This document shows positions 44,364-56,053 of a DNA stretch of 64,000 nucleotides, piece after piece (within the stretch, counting starts at the first letter, position 1; the number at the start of each line of letters is the position of its first letter). Under the pieces are notes generated by a model that worked only from the letters and a program-made list of their open reading frames with translations, made no database searches and was not told the origin of the DNA. The stretch comes from Acidobacteriota bacterium. GTDB taxonomy: Bacteria > Acidobacteriota > Terriglobia > Bryobacterales > Bryobacteraceae. The DNA is taken from assembly GCA_017304135.1 (NCBI GenBank), contig JAFLBB010000015.1, positions 1-64,000 on the forward strand, given 5' to 3'. A program made the translations under genes and the position numbers.

Positions 44364-45680
44364 ATGTCGCAGGACTCCCAACCTCCCAACAACCGCCGTG
44401 CCTTCCTGAAATCCACCGCCGCCGCTTCGGCTGCCTCCCTCTACACCACGAACCTCTTCGCCGGTCAGGTCGCCGGGGCCAATAACCGGCTGAGCACCGC
44501 TTTCATCGGCATGGGCCGCATGGGTCAGGGCAATCTCACTCACGCCATGCGCCAGGACAACGTCGAAGTCGTCGCCGTCTGCGACGTCTATGAGCCGAAC
44601 CTGAACAAGGCCGTCGAGATGACGAAGAACAAGGCCAAGGCGATCAAGGATTTTCGTGAGGTGCTGGCCGACAAGTCCATCGATGCCGTCTGCATCTCCA
44701 CACCCGATCACTGGCATGCGTACATGACCGTCGAGGCCTGCAAGGCGGGCAAGGACGTCTATGTGGAAAAGCCCATCTGCGTCACCGTCGATGAAGGTAC
44801 AAAAATGGTGCAGGCGGCGCGCAAGTACAAACGCGTCGTCCAGGCAGGCACCATGCAGCGCTCCGGAATCCACTTTCAAACGGCGGCGCAGATTGTGAAG
44901 TCGGGCGACCTTGGCCAGGTGACCTTCGTGCGCACCTGGAACTACGGCAACACGGAGCCCGCGGGCATCGGCAATCCGCCCGACGCCGAACCGCCCAAGG
45001 AACTCAACTGGGATATGTGGCTCGGGCCCGCCCCCATGCGGCCTTTCAACGCCAACCGCTTCGGCATCGACCCTAAAGCTTTTTCCCACTTCCGCTGGTT
45101 CTGGGACTATGCCGGCGGCATGATGACCGATTGGGGGATCCACCTGCTCGACATCGTCCACATGGCCTTTGATGAGGCCATGCCCACCGCCATCACATCG
45201 CTTGGCACTAAGAACTACATCAAGGACAACCGCGACACCCCGGACACGCTCCAGGTGACCTACGAGTACCCGTCCTTTATCGCCACCTACGAAAACCGTC
45301 TCGGCAACGCCAATTCCATGATGGGGAAGGGCTACGGCATCCTCTTCCATGGAAACAAGGGCACCCTTTTCGTCGACCGTTCCGGCTTCCACCTGGTCCC
45401 CGAACGCGGTTCCTCGCTCACAGAACGCCAGGAGAAGTCGAGCAACAACGCCAACGACGCCCACTGGAAGAACTTCCTCGAGTGTATCCGTACGCGGCAG
45501 CGCCCGATCTCAGATGTCGAAGTTTGCCAGCGCTCCACCACCGCCTGCCTGCTGGGCAACGTGGCGCTTCGTGCGAAGCTGCGTCTGGATTGGGACTCCA
45601 AGCGCTGGACGACACAACAGGCGGAGGCGCGGCGGTTCCTCTCCAAAGAAGACCGCAAGCCCTGGCGGATCGTCGTCTAA
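44364..45680 (+). CDS. Tat-exported Gfo/Idh/MocA oxidoreductase
   Basis: About 438 residues. The leader NNRRAFLKSTAAASAASLY is a good Tat signal. The Rossmann motif is STAFIGMGRMGQG, followed by DHWHAYMTVEACKAGKDVYVEKP and the WFWDYAGGMMTDWGIHLLDIVHMAF region shared with the copy at 18761. ATG 44364 is favoured because a TAGAAT -10-like box would overlap the earlier ATG at 44352. Possibly an exported sugar oxidoreductase using a bound nicotinamide cofactor. It lies 57 bases after the glycan operon but need not belong to it. Confidence 0.87.
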   Translation: MSQDSQPPNNRRAFLKSTAAASAASLYTTNLFAGQVAGANNRLSTAFIGMGRMGQGNLTHAMRQDNVEVVAVCDVYEPNLNKAVEMTKNKAKAIKDFREVLADKSIDAVCISTPDHWHAYMTVEACKAGKDVYVEKPICVTVDEGTKMVQAARKYKRVVQAGTMQRSGIHFQTAAQIVKSGDLGQVTFVRTWNYGNTEPAGIGNPPDAEPPKELNWDMWLGPAPMRPFNANRFGIDPKAFSHFRWFWDYAGGMMTDWGIHLLDIVHMAFDEAMPTAITSLGTKNYIKDNRDTPDTLQVTYEYPSFIATYENRLGNANSMMGKGYGILFHGNKGTLFVDRSGFHLVPERGSSLTERQEKSSNNANDAHWKNFLECIRTRQRPISDVEVCQRSTTACLLGNVALRAKLRLDWDSKRWTTQQAEARRFLSKEDRKPWRIVV

Positions 45681-45690
45681 CGGGCGCCGC

Positions 45691-45871
45691 CTAGCGCGGA
45701 AATTTCACCAGCCATCGGGTGCGGAGCGTGATCACCGCGCGACGGCTGCGTTGCGCTGGCATGCCGTCCTCGACGTACTGTTCCCGTACGCCTGCGTCCG
45801 GCACCCTTCGCGCGCCTTGCATTCGCACGGCTCTCCTCGCTGCTCGCTGCGATCGTGGTGAAACATCCGGA
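45691..45871. repeat. Possible dispersed repeat, structured and GC-rich
   Basis: This 180-bp stretch has no gene yet is dense in local symmetry: the palindrome GTGATCAC, a CGTAC/GTACG hairpin, and short CAGCGAG repeats on the minus strand. One minus-strand frame ending LRTRWLVKFPR stays open across it, without ribosome site or family. The look is that of a non-coding dispersed element rather than unique intergenic DNA. No second copy is in this window, so the call is tentative. Confidence 0.35.
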
Positions 45872-46927
45872 CTAGCGGTTAGCCGCATCCGGCACCCAAT
45901 ACCAGCGCTCGCCTGAAGGCGCAAGCATCATGACGCCCCGCTCGCCGGCGCGTAGCTGCCCGTCCGGCACCATCACCTTCTGCCGGACCTCCTTCATCCC
46001 CGCCGGAATCGCAACAGGAGGCGCCGCGGGCGGCGCTCCGCTGGCGACCGGTGGTGGCGGCGAAACCCCGGCCAACTCTTCGGCGCGGCGAGCACGCTCC
46101 CACTCCTCCACCGCCAACACTGTGCGCACCATCTGCTGCGACAGCCCGGCCCGCATGAGATACGACAACCCCTCTACGGTCGTATCAAATTTCCCCTGCT
46201 TGCGCCGGATCAACTCCATCAGGAATACCTCGTCGTAGCCGGCGTCGGCCAACCGCACGAGGCCTTCGTTTGTCAGCACGTTGCGGTCGACACGCTTCCG
46301 CATCACCGGCGGATACTTCGGCTCGGGCTGCGGTTCGGGCTCCGGTTCGGGTTGGCGCAGGGCCGCCTCCCGCGCGGCCAGGGTTCGTTCCCGCTGGGCC
46401 AGAGTCCGCTCCATCTCCTGCCTTTCCCTCTCCACCCGCGCCCACTCGGCACGCTCCCGCACGGCCCGGTCCTCCTCTTCAGCCACCTTGGTCACTTCGG
46501 CCGGAATCGGAAATCCGTTCGCCATCGCGCTGCCCGCTGAGTGCGTCACCAAGTGGATGACTGCCGTGGAGGGTGCGGGCGGAGCCGCTGCCTCCGGCGA
46601 AGCGGTCACCGTCACCGGGGGCGTCGCACGATGGGTTACCGCCGGTTTGCGCACAGGCGCACGCCGGATCGAGGCGCTCCGCACTGGCGCTGATGGAGGA
46701 GGCGCAGGCTTGGCCGCCGCGGGCGGAGCCGGCGCCGGTTTCGGCGCTTCCTTTTTTGCTTCCGCCTTATGCGCATCTGCCTTGTGCGCGTCCGCCTTTG
46801 GAGCGTCCTTGGCCGCGGGCTTGGTTTCCACAGGTTTCTTGTGACTGTCGTCGCTGGCCGGCAGCAAGCCTGCGGCACACACGGATAACGCCAGGAGGGG
46901 CAACCAGGGTCGTGTTGTCGTCGTCAT
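45872..46927 (-). CDS. Exported Lys/Ala/Pro-rich coiled-coil protein, unknown function
   Basis: I do not recognise a family. The 351-residue product has a signal peptide (about 1-24), then a low-complexity region with KADAHKADAHKAEAKK repeats and Pro-rich PAPAPPAAAKPAPPP (about 30-90), as in proteins that span peptidoglycan. Residues 150-200 form a charged coiled coil (ERAEWARVERERQEMERTLAQRERTL). A helical region with LIRRKQGKFDTT follows, and the C-terminal ~40 residues (QKVMVPDGQLRAGERGVMML, ending RWYWVPDAAN) look folded. Probably a periplasmic or wall-spanning structural protein. Confidence 0.65.
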   Translation of the reverse strand: MTTTTRPWLPLLALSVCAAGLLPASDDSHKKPVETKPAAKDAPKADAHKADAHKAEAKKEAPKPAPAPPAAAKPAPPPSAPVRSASIRRAPVRKPAVTHRATPPVTVTASPEAAAPPAPSTAVIHLVTHSAGSAMANGFPIPAEVTKVAEEEDRAVRERAEWARVERERQEMERTLAQRERTLAAREAALRQPEPEPEPQPEPKYPPVMRKRVDRNVLTNEGLVRLADAGYDEVFLMELIRRKQGKFDTTVEGLSYLMRAGLSQQMVRTVLAVEEWERARRAEELAGVSPPPPVASGAPPAAPPVAIPAGMKEVRQKVMVPDGQLRAGERGVMMLAPSGERWYWVPDAANR

Positions 46928-46972
46928 ATCGAGTCCGTCGCTTTCCTTATCGGAGCGGCTGCAGCTTCCGAT

Positions 46973-47614
46973 ATGGGAACTGTGAGGCGCTTATTGTGGT
47001 TAGTCCCGGCACTATTCCCCGCGGTGTACGCGGAACCCCTGCCGCCAGCTGTGGTGCACCAGCCCTATCACCATCAATTGCCGGCTGCGGGGACGCTTGG
47101 GTGCGCCGGATTTCAACCCCTGTTTCAGTTGGCAGGAGGCGAACTCCCGGACGGTGTGCATCTGGAGGCCGATGGCAGGCTGCGCGGAGAACCCCAGCGC
47201 ATCGAGTCCGGCGCCATTTCGGTCCGGGTGTCCACGCCCTGCTCGGAACGCATGAGTGATTGGGCCTGGACCGTCCGCGGCGCGCCGCTGCTGTTCGTGG
47301 AACCGGCTGAGATTGTGCTGGACAGTTCCGCCTCCCATGCCGCGGTGCTGGTTTCCTCCTCCTGGCCAGGGCTTTCCTACTCCATCACAACCAACACCGG
47401 CGGCCCCCTCCCCCTCTGGCTCAAAGCCAAGCCCCGCCGCGGGCGAACGCCGCGCCAGGGCTCCGCTCTCACAGGCGACCGCCTGGAACTTACGGCCGAT
47501 GCCTCGCTTGCCCCTCCGGACGCTGCCGTCAAGTTGCTCGTCCATGCCTGGGGCGGCAAGGAGCCCGTCACGCTTACGATCCGCTTTGGCCCGCCCTCCG
47601 GCCGGAAACCGTGA
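46973..47614 (+). CDS. Secreted protein with putative Ig-like (He_PIG) domain
   Basis: A 213-residue exported protein; signal peptide about 1-20. The segment QLAGGELPDGVHLEADGRLRGEPQRIESGAISVRV follows the He_PIG putative immunoglobulin pattern (LPxGLxLxxxGxLxGxP...G). The second half is beta-rich without a recognised domain. The gene diverges from the coiled-coil protein at 46927 with 45 bases between. Probably a cell-surface or periplasmic binding protein; ligand unknown. Confidence 0.65.
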   Translation: MGTVRRLLWLVPALFPAVYAEPLPPAVVHQPYHHQLPAAGTLGCAGFQPLFQLAGGELPDGVHLEADGRLRGEPQRIESGAISVRVSTPCSERMSDWAWTVRGAPLLFVEPAEIVLDSSASHAAVLVSSSWPGLSYSITTNTGGPLPLWLKAKPRRGRTPRQGSALTGDRLELTADASLAPPDAAVKLLVHAWGGKEPVTLTIRFGPPSGRKP

Positions 47615-47673
47615 ATGGGTGAATCAGTTCGGCGCATGCTAGCGTGAAGAGGAACAGGCACACAGCGCATCCG

Positions 47674-48393
47674 ATGGCCGCCCCCCAAGCTCAGCCCGAA
47701 TCCGGCCCCATCCTGACTGCCGTGGGATTGACCAAACGGTATACCTCTGGTGCGTCAACATTGACGATCTTGGAAAATTTACACCTGGAAATCCACGCTG
47801 GCGAGACGCTGGCCGTGGTGGGTGAGTCGGGGTCGGGGAAGTCAACTTTGCTCCATCTGCTGGGCGGACTCGATACGCCTAGCGAAGGAACGGTCCGGTG
47901 CGGCGGCGAAGACCTCTATGCCATGGATGAGGCCGGACGCGCCCGTCACCGCAACCGCGCGATGGGCTTTGTCTGGCAGCAACACGCCCTGCTGCCCGAA
48001 TTCACGGCCGAGGAAAACGCCGCCATGCCGTTGCTGGTCGCCGGCTCGCGGCCTGCGGAGGCGCTGCGCCAGGCGCGCGAACGGCTGCGCGAGGTTGGCC
48101 TCGCCACCCGTGCCAGCCACCGCCCCGGGGAACTCTCCGGCGGCGAGCAGCAGCGCGTTTCCCTGGCCCGCGCCCTGGTCACCAGGCCCCGCATCCTGCT
48201 CGCCGATGAGCCCACCGGGAACCTCGACCCTCACACAGCCGAGGCCGTTGTGGATCTGATTTTTGAACTTCACCGCGCGCATGGGCTGACCAGCGTCATC
48301 GTCACCCACAACCTGGCATTCGCGCAACGCTGTCATCGCGTCTTAAAATTAAAAGCAGGTGCGGCCGATGAATCATCAGGGACTGACGCCTGA
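47674..48393 (+). CDS. LolD-type ABC transporter ATPase
   Basis: About 239 residues. Walker A is GESGSGKST, the Q-loop region reads GFVWQQHALLPEFTAEENAAMPLLVAG, the signature is ELSGGEQQRVSLARAL and Walker B is ILLADEPTGNLD. The FTAEENAAMPLL stretch is typical of LolD, the ATPase that drives lipoprotein release from the inner membrane, and of related MacB/FtsE-type systems. No LolC/E permease is adjacent, so it must pair with one elsewhere. GTG 47644 is an alternative start. ClpC follows after 152 bases. Confidence 0.88.
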   Translation: MAAPQAQPESGPILTAVGLTKRYTSGASTLTILENLHLEIHAGETLAVVGESGSGKSTLLHLLGGLDTPSEGTVRCGGEDLYAMDEAGRARHRNRAMGFVWQQHALLPEFTAEENAAMPLLVAGSRPAEALRQARERLREVGLATRASHRPGELSGGEQQRVSLARALVTRPRILLADEPTGNLDPHTAEAVVDLIFELHRAHGLTSVIVTHNLAFAQRCHRVLKLKAGAADESSGTDA

Positions 48394-48545
48394 GCCGGAC
48401 CGTGGGGTCGGGCCGAACCTTGGCGTGCCGGGGCAACCCATTGGGGGGCCCGAGCATCCAGTAGATGTACGGACTGAAAAGTACCGAAGGGGCCCAGAGG
48501 CTTCACTTGGACCGATCGGTTCAAGACGGGGAGACTGCAGGGAAT

Positions 48546-51035
<2,490 letters not shown>

Positions 51036-51049
51036 AAGACCCGCCGCAC

Positions 51050-51760
51050 ATGAAAGAAGAGACCGCGCGCCAGGGGCTGCTCGCCCACGACGCCGGTCTC
51101 CAGTTGTACCTGCGCTCACTCGCTCACGACTTCAACAACCTGCTCGGGGCTATACTCGGCAACGCCGCGCTGCTGGAAACCATCGTCCCCCAGGGGAGCG
51201 AAGCGGCCGAGACAGCCCTCATCATCCAACGCGCCGCCGAGCGCGCCACCGAGCTGGCGGGCCACCTCTCGCGCGCTGCCCGCCTTGAGCCGCCGCGCCA
51301 TGAGCCCGTCGACCTCAACGCTTCGCTGCGCGAAGTCGCCGAGCTTCTCCGCGTGACTCTGCCGCCCCGCGTCCTGCTGCGCACCGAACTGGCCGACCCG
51401 CTCCCCACCGTCCTCGGCGACCCGGTCGAGTTGCACCAGCTCGCACTCAATCTCGCCACCAACGCCCGCGACGCCATTGCCTCGCTTCCCGAACCCGGCG
51501 GCGTCATTCTGTTGGCCACCGCGGCTACTCCGCGCGGTACGCTGCTGCGCGTCCGCGACACCGGGCCCGGTATCCCGCAGGAGATCCAGCAGCGCATCTT
51601 CCATCCCTTCTTCACCACCCGGGAAGGCGAACAGTCCAGCCGCGGGCTCGGCCTTACCATCGTCGAACGCGTGGCCCGACGCCACGGCGCGCAACTCACC
51701 CTGCACTCCGAGCCCGGCCACGGAGCCGACTTCCAGATCCTTTTTCCCGCTCCCCGCTAG
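51050..51760 (+). CDS. Small soluble histidine kinase, no sensor domain
   Basis: A 236-residue kinase with no transmembrane segment and almost no N-terminal sensory region. The H-box is SLAHDFNNLLGAILGNA with His26, the N-box LHQLALNLATNARDAI, and the G-boxes RDTGPGIP and SRGLGLTIVERVA. Its HDFNN-type H-box belongs to the NtrB/hybrid-kinase group. It starts 14 bases after clpC and precedes an unknown gene by seven. It may serve as a module controlled by another protein. No response regulator adjoins it. Confidence 0.87.
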   Translation: MKEETARQGLLAHDAGLQLYLRSLAHDFNNLLGAILGNAALLETIVPQGSEAAETALIIQRAAERATELAGHLSRAARLEPPRHEPVDLNASLREVAELLRVTLPPRVLLRTELADPLPTVLGDPVELHQLALNLATNARDAIASLPEPGGVILLATAATPRGTLLRVRDTGPGIPQEIQQRIFHPFFTTREGEQSSRGLGLTIVERVARRHGAQLTLHSEPGHGADFQILFPAPR

Positions 51761-51767
51761 GGCCCCC

Positions 51768-52544
51768 ATGCGCTTCCCCGCACGGCTCCACGTTCTGCTC
51801 GCCCGCGATGCCCCGTACGCGGTCATTCTCCGCCGGGGGCCTTCCAATCTGGTGTGCACCATCGGCTGGGATCGCGCCAATGACACGTTTCAGGTCGGAC
51901 AGTGGCTCAGGGGACGCATCTATGAGGAACGCTGCGACCTCTCGCCCGACGGTCGCCATCTGCTCTACTTCGCGCTGAACGGTCGCTGGTCCTCTGAGAC
52001 CAAGGGTTCCTACACCGCCGTTTCACGCGCACCCTATCTGAAGGCAGTCTCGCTTTATCCGCAAGGCGACACCTGGGGCGGCGGCGGTGTGTTTCTCGAT
52101 AACCGAACCTTCACCACCACCGGTTGGCCGACGGCCCTGCGCGAGTGCGAGGAACTCACGCGGGTCCACACCAGCCGCTGGATCGGCGGACCACAGGCCG
52201 TGCGGTTCGAACGCGACGGCTGGCTGCAGGTCTGCACGGAACTTCCCATCTATGATCGGCCTGCCTCGTCGGGCTGGCTGTTGCGCGTGCGACTTTGCTC
52301 CGGACTTCCCTCTACGCCTGGCAGGGGCTGTCATTGGGCTGAATATGCACTGGTAGAGGCAGCCACCGGGGCAGTGCGTTTTCTTCCTGAATGGGAATGG
52401 GCCGGCCTCGACGGCGCCCGCATCGTCTGGACCGTGGCTGGCACGCTCAACGCGGCCCGCCTCACCAAGCGCGGACTGGGCCCAGCTACCCTCCTCGCCG
52501 ACTTCAATCCCCTCCAATACGAACCCATCCAAGCGCAATACTAG
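51768..52544 (+). CDS. Cytoplasmic protein of unknown function
   Basis: I do not recognise it. The 258 residues have no signal peptide or membrane segment and predict a Trp-rich all-beta fold, with blade-like pieces (VCTIGWDRANDTFQVGQWLRG, HLLYFALNGRW, GVFLDNRTFTTTGWP, RIVWTVAGTLNAARL) suggesting a beta-propeller. ATG 51768 is seven bases after the kinase stop; the frame is open upstream but inside the kinase gene. Co-transcription with the sensor-less kinase raises the possibility of a functional link. Confidence 0.6.
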   Translation: MRFPARLHVLLARDAPYAVILRRGPSNLVCTIGWDRANDTFQVGQWLRGRIYEERCDLSPDGRHLLYFALNGRWSSETKGSYTAVSRAPYLKAVSLYPQGDTWGGGGVFLDNRTFTTTGWPTALRECEELTRVHTSRWIGGPQAVRFERDGWLQVCTELPIYDRPASSGWLLRVRLCSGLPSTPGRGCHWAEYALVEAATGAVRFLPEWEWAGLDGARIVWTVAGTLNAARLTKRGLGPATLLADFNPLQYEPIQAQY

Positions 52545-52548
52545 AGGC

Positions 52549-53490
52549 ATGAAGCGAGGCCTCCTGTTTATGTGCGCCGTAACCCTGTCCGCCCAACCTC
52601 CTCAAGCCACGGATTTCCGCCTTACCGTCCTGAGCACGCAAACCGCTGACTCCCGTGGTATTGGCGAATGGGGCTTCTCGGCCCTCATTGAAAGCGGCGG
52701 CAGGCGGATTCTCTTCGATACCGGGAACCGGCCAGATACCGTCGCCATCAACATCACGGAACTCCAAATCGATCTCTCCACTGTCGAGGACGTCATTCTC
52801 AGCCACGCCCACGGCGACCACACCGGCGGTCTACTGACACTGCGCAAACAGGTGATGACGAAGAACCCTAAGGCCCTCAGCCGTCTCTGGGTGGCCAAAG
52901 GCTTCGCCTACCCGCGACTGTCTGGCAAGAGTGAGCGCACCCCCGGAGCCGACGTCCTGGCCGCGTTCCGCGCCACCGGCGGTGAGGTGATCGAGGTCGA
53001 CAACTTCCGCTCCCTCGCTCCCGGCCTCTGGCTCACCGGGCCCGTGCCGCGCAAGCATCCCGAACGCAACTGGAGCGGCAGCGGCCGCATCCGCCTGCCC
53101 GACGGTGCCACCGCCGAGGACAACCTGCCCGAGGACATGGCACTCATTGCGAATACCGCACGCGGCCTCGTTGTTGTCACCGGCTGCGGCCACGCCGGCA
53201 TCGTCAACATCTCCGAGTACGCCCGCGCACAGGTCTCCTCGCCGCGAATTGAGGCCGTTATCGGTGGAATCCACCTGTTCTCCGCCTCCGACGAGACCCT
53301 GGCCTGGACCGCCGCCCGCCTCAAGGAGCAAGGGCTGCAGGTACTTATGGGGGCCCACTGCACTGGCGTCGAGGCTCTTTTTCGAATCCGCTCCCTGGCC
53401 GGCCTCACCCGCGCCAACTCCTCCACCGGTGCTGTCGGCGCTCGCTACGCGCTCGACAAGGGGCTGGAGGCGGGAAGCATTGCGCGTTGA
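52549..53490 (+). CDS. MBL-fold metallo-hydrolase, exported
   Basis: A 313-residue metallo-beta-lactamase-fold protein with a short signal peptide (about 1-16). The metal motif is SHAHGDHTGG (His86, His88, Asp90, His91); further ligands lie in VVTGCGHAGIVN and MGAHCTG. The CGHAG and AHCTG signatures match the group annotated as beta-ribofuranosylaminobenzene 5'-phosphate synthase-like, but members are diverse phosphodiesterases and esterases. It begins four bases after the preceding stop, so it closes the clpC-kinase run. Confidence 0.87.
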   Translation: MKRGLLFMCAVTLSAQPPQATDFRLTVLSTQTADSRGIGEWGFSALIESGGRRILFDTGNRPDTVAINITELQIDLSTVEDVILSHAHGDHTGGLLTLRKQVMTKNPKALSRLWVAKGFAYPRLSGKSERTPGADVLAAFRATGGEVIEVDNFRSLAPGLWLTGPVPRKHPERNWSGSGRIRLPDGATAEDNLPEDMALIANTARGLVVVTGCGHAGIVNISEYARAQVSSPRIEAVIGGIHLFSASDETLAWTAARLKEQGLQVLMGAHCTGVEALFRIRSLAGLTRANSSTGAVGARYALDKGLEAGSIAR

Positions 53491-53650
53491 GCCGCCATCC
53501 TCCACCCGCCGCCCGCTACCGCCATTCTGATAGGCTCACACTAGGGAATCGAGAATGTTGCGCGCCAGACTCCCGGGTGTTGTGCCGGTCCGCTATGACC
53601 GGAGCCGAGTGCCACCTCATCCCGCCGCGGCGGGATTTTGCTGAGTATGG

Positions 53651-53679
53651 CTGAATTGCAGCCTGCAATTCTGTATGAT
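53651..53679 (+). promoter_or_regulatory. Promoter overlapped by palindrome GAATTGCA-GCC-TGCAATTC
   Basis: CTGAAT (53651-53656), a 17-base spacer and TATGAT (53674-53679) form a promoter whose spacer is filled by a perfect 8-bp palindrome (53653-53671). A repressor bound there would block RNA polymerase. Transcription would begin about five bases before the ATG at 53691, giving a leaderless mRNA. Confidence 0.55.
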
Positions 53680-53690
53680 TCCACTACCAC

Positions 53691-54566
53691 ATGGGCTTTG
53701 ACCTTACTTTTCAAACGCGGGGCAGCGGAGAGTCCCCGCCCATCGAAGACCTGCACGAGTATTTCGAGCAGCGCAAGAACTACCGCATGGATGGATTTAC
53801 GGCGCAGTATCTGAACGAAGATACGGGCGTCTATTTCTGGTTCGATCTGGGGGGCGATTACCCGCAAATCCAGATCAGTTACGCGCGCTCCCACATCTTT
53901 GCCCTCGAGGCTGTGGAGGAGGCGCAGAGCTTCGTTCAACAGTTCGATCTGGTGCGGCGCACCGGTCCCGAGGGGGCCATGCATGCGGAGTTTACCCCCG
54001 GTTCGTTCCTCTCTGCTTTTGAAAGCGGAAACCGCGCGGGCTACCGCCTTGCCGCTGATCCGTCCACGGGCTTTGAAGGCTGGTTCACTCGCCCCGCTTC
54101 GACCATTGAAGCCGAATGGCGCTGGAACTTCCGGCGTGCAGCCATGCAGGAACGCGTCGGCGAATCCGTGTTCGTACCCAAGATCAGTTACTTCATGGTG
54201 GACGGCCATCTCAGTTCGGGAGCCGTCTGGAGCGATGCCATCCCTGTCGCCATGCCCACCGTGGAGTGCGTCGTCATCGTCCGCGACCGCGCCTGGCCGA
54301 AACGGCTCCTGAATCGCGAACCGGAGATCCTCGCCGTCCCGTTCGTCCAACTGGAGTCCATCGCTTCGCACTACCGTTTCGTCCAGGGCGAACCGGGTCA
54401 CTACCAGATGTATTGGGATTCGCCACCACTTGCCGTCATCGAATTCCTCCGCGGCGCCCGGGCCAACGATGCCCCCTTCGAAGCCGTCTCCACCGACCGC
54501 ATCCTTGACCAGGAGACAATGGACGAGGTCTGCACGGAAGCGGGGCTGCACCGCGAGGCGAGATAA
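53691..54566 (+). CDS. Cytoplasmic protein of unknown function
   Basis: A 291-residue soluble protein that I do not recognise. There is no signal peptide or membrane segment. The N-terminal part has acidic/aromatic strands (YLNEDTGVYFWFDLGGDYPQIQISYARSH), and the middle and C-terminal parts are mixed alpha/beta with many aromatic residues. The gene stands alone behind a palindrome-bearing promoter and has no plausible ribosome site, consistent with leaderless translation from ATG 53691. No function can be proposed. Confidence 0.65.
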   Translation: MGFDLTFQTRGSGESPPIEDLHEYFEQRKNYRMDGFTAQYLNEDTGVYFWFDLGGDYPQIQISYARSHIFALEAVEEAQSFVQQFDLVRRTGPEGAMHAEFTPGSFLSAFESGNRAGYRLAADPSTGFEGWFTRPASTIEAEWRWNFRRAAMQERVGESVFVPKISYFMVDGHLSSGAVWSDAIPVAMPTVECVVIVRDRAWPKRLLNREPEILAVPFVQLESIASHYRFVQGEPGHYQMYWDSPPLAVIEFLRGARANDAPFEAVSTDRILDQETMDEVCTEAGLHREAR

Positions 54567-54604
54567 CTGAGCACACCTGCCACTCCGGGTACTATTCTGT
54601 TCAG

Positions 54605-56047
54605 ATGATCCGGCTTGCCGCCTTTCTCGTCGCCTCCTCGCTGGGAGCTCAGACCATTGCCATCACCGGCGTGAATGTCGTCGACCTGACGGCAGGCACC
54701 ATCGTGCCGGGTCAGACCGTCGTCGTCACAGGTAACCGCATCACGGCCCTTGGCCCTGCGGCTTCCACCCGTCCACCGGCGCAAACCCAGGTGATCGACG
54801 GCAGCGGTCACTACCTCATGCCCGGGCTCTGGGACATGCACGTCCACCTTCGCAGCAATCCCGTCGACCGCGACCGGCCGCTGGTGGACGAAAACGCCGC
54901 CACCCTGGAACTCTTCCTCGCCCATGGCGTCGTCGGTGTTCGCGAGATGGGTGGCGACCTGCATGAGCACGTGCTCCGCTGGCGCGATGAGATTGCCGCC
55001 GGAAAACGCCTGGGTCCGCGTATCCTCACCGCAGGCCGCAAATTAGACGGGGCTGTACCTTCCTGGCCCGGATCGGTCTCTACCATGAGTGCCGCGGATG
55101 CCCGCGAGGCCGTGAAGCAGATGAAGAAGGAGGGTGCGGATTTCATCAAGGTTTACTACAACGAGGTGGAACTCCCCCTACTTCGTGCCGTCCTCGAGGA
55201 GGCCCATGCGCAGGGGCTTAAGGTCACCGGCCATTTGCCGCGTAATCTGACGCTGGCCGCCGCCCTGGAAGCCGGATTGGATGGCATGGAACACGGCATG
55301 TACCTGAGAACGCCCAAGCCCGAAGTGTGGGAAAGCTACCTCGCCGAAGGCCGCCAGCGCGCGAAGGTAAGCATCGCCGCCGATGGCGCCGAAACAACCA
55401 AACGCCAACTGTGGATGCACGACGCGGGTGAGGCCGGCCGTATCTACGCACAGTTGGCCGCGCGTCCGTTTTGGGTGACACCCACCCTCATGGTCGAGGC
55501 GCGCGTACGATACGAAATCAGCGAGCAGAAGTTCGACAGCGATCCCCGCAAACGGTTCTTCGATCCTGCCATTTGGGCCAGTTGGAATCCCGAAACCGGC
55601 CGCCGCCGTCCACCCTCTGGCGCTGTACTCGAAGCCCTTAAGAAGTCCGCCCGGCAGGTGCGCGAACTCACCGTGCAGGCCCACAAGGCCGGCGTCCCCT
55701 TGCTCGCCGGTACCGATTGCGGAGTCTCCAACAACTACGTTATGCCCGGTTGGTCCATCCACGAGGAACTCGCCATGATGGTGGAGGCTGGACTGACACC
55801 GGCCGAAGCACTGCGCACGGCTACCTCCAACGCCGCCCGCTGGCGCGGTACGGAGGCTACCGAAGGCGCGGTGGCGGAGGGCATGAGGGCGGATCTGTTA
55901 CTGCTCCGCGCCAATCCCCTCACCGCCATCGGGGCCACGCGGGAATTGGAAGCGCTGATTCTGGGCGGCCGCATCTTCCCGAGGAGCCAGCTGGACGCCA
56001 TGCTGCGTGCCGCCGCCAGCCGTGTCGAGAAGAATCAAACGCGATAA
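54605..56047 (+). CDS. Exported amidohydrolase
   Basis: A 480-residue amidohydrolase-superfamily enzyme with a signal peptide (about 1-15, cleaved near LGAQ). The metal motif is GLWDMHVHL (His79, His81), followed by DFIKVYYN with the bridging Lys, KVTGHLP and GMEHGMY (metal His residues), and LLAGTDCG (catalytic Asp). This is the imidazolonepropionase/prolidase-like group common in secreted form in Acidobacteria. It probably hydrolyses dipeptides or cyclic amides outside the cytoplasm. Confidence 0.9.
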   Translation: MIRLAAFLVASSLGAQTIAITGVNVVDLTAGTIVPGQTVVVTGNRITALGPAASTRPPAQTQVIDGSGHYLMPGLWDMHVHLRSNPVDRDRPLVDENAATLELFLAHGVVGVREMGGDLHEHVLRWRDEIAAGKRLGPRILTAGRKLDGAVPSWPGSVSTMSAADAREAVKQMKKEGADFIKVYYNEVELPLLRAVLEEAHAQGLKVTGHLPRNLTLAAALEAGLDGMEHGMYLRTPKPEVWESYLAEGRQRAKVSIAADGAETTKRQLWMHDAGEAGRIYAQLAARPFWVTPTLMVEARVRYEISEQKFDSDPRKRFFDPAIWASWNPETGRRRPPSGAVLEALKKSARQVRELTVQAHKAGVPLLAGTDCGVSNNYVMPGWSIHEELAMMVEAGLTPAEALRTATSNAARWRGTEATEGAVAEGMRADLLLLRANPLTAIGATRELEALILGGRIFPRSQLDAMLRAAASRVEKNQTR

Positions 56048-56053
56048 CGGCCT

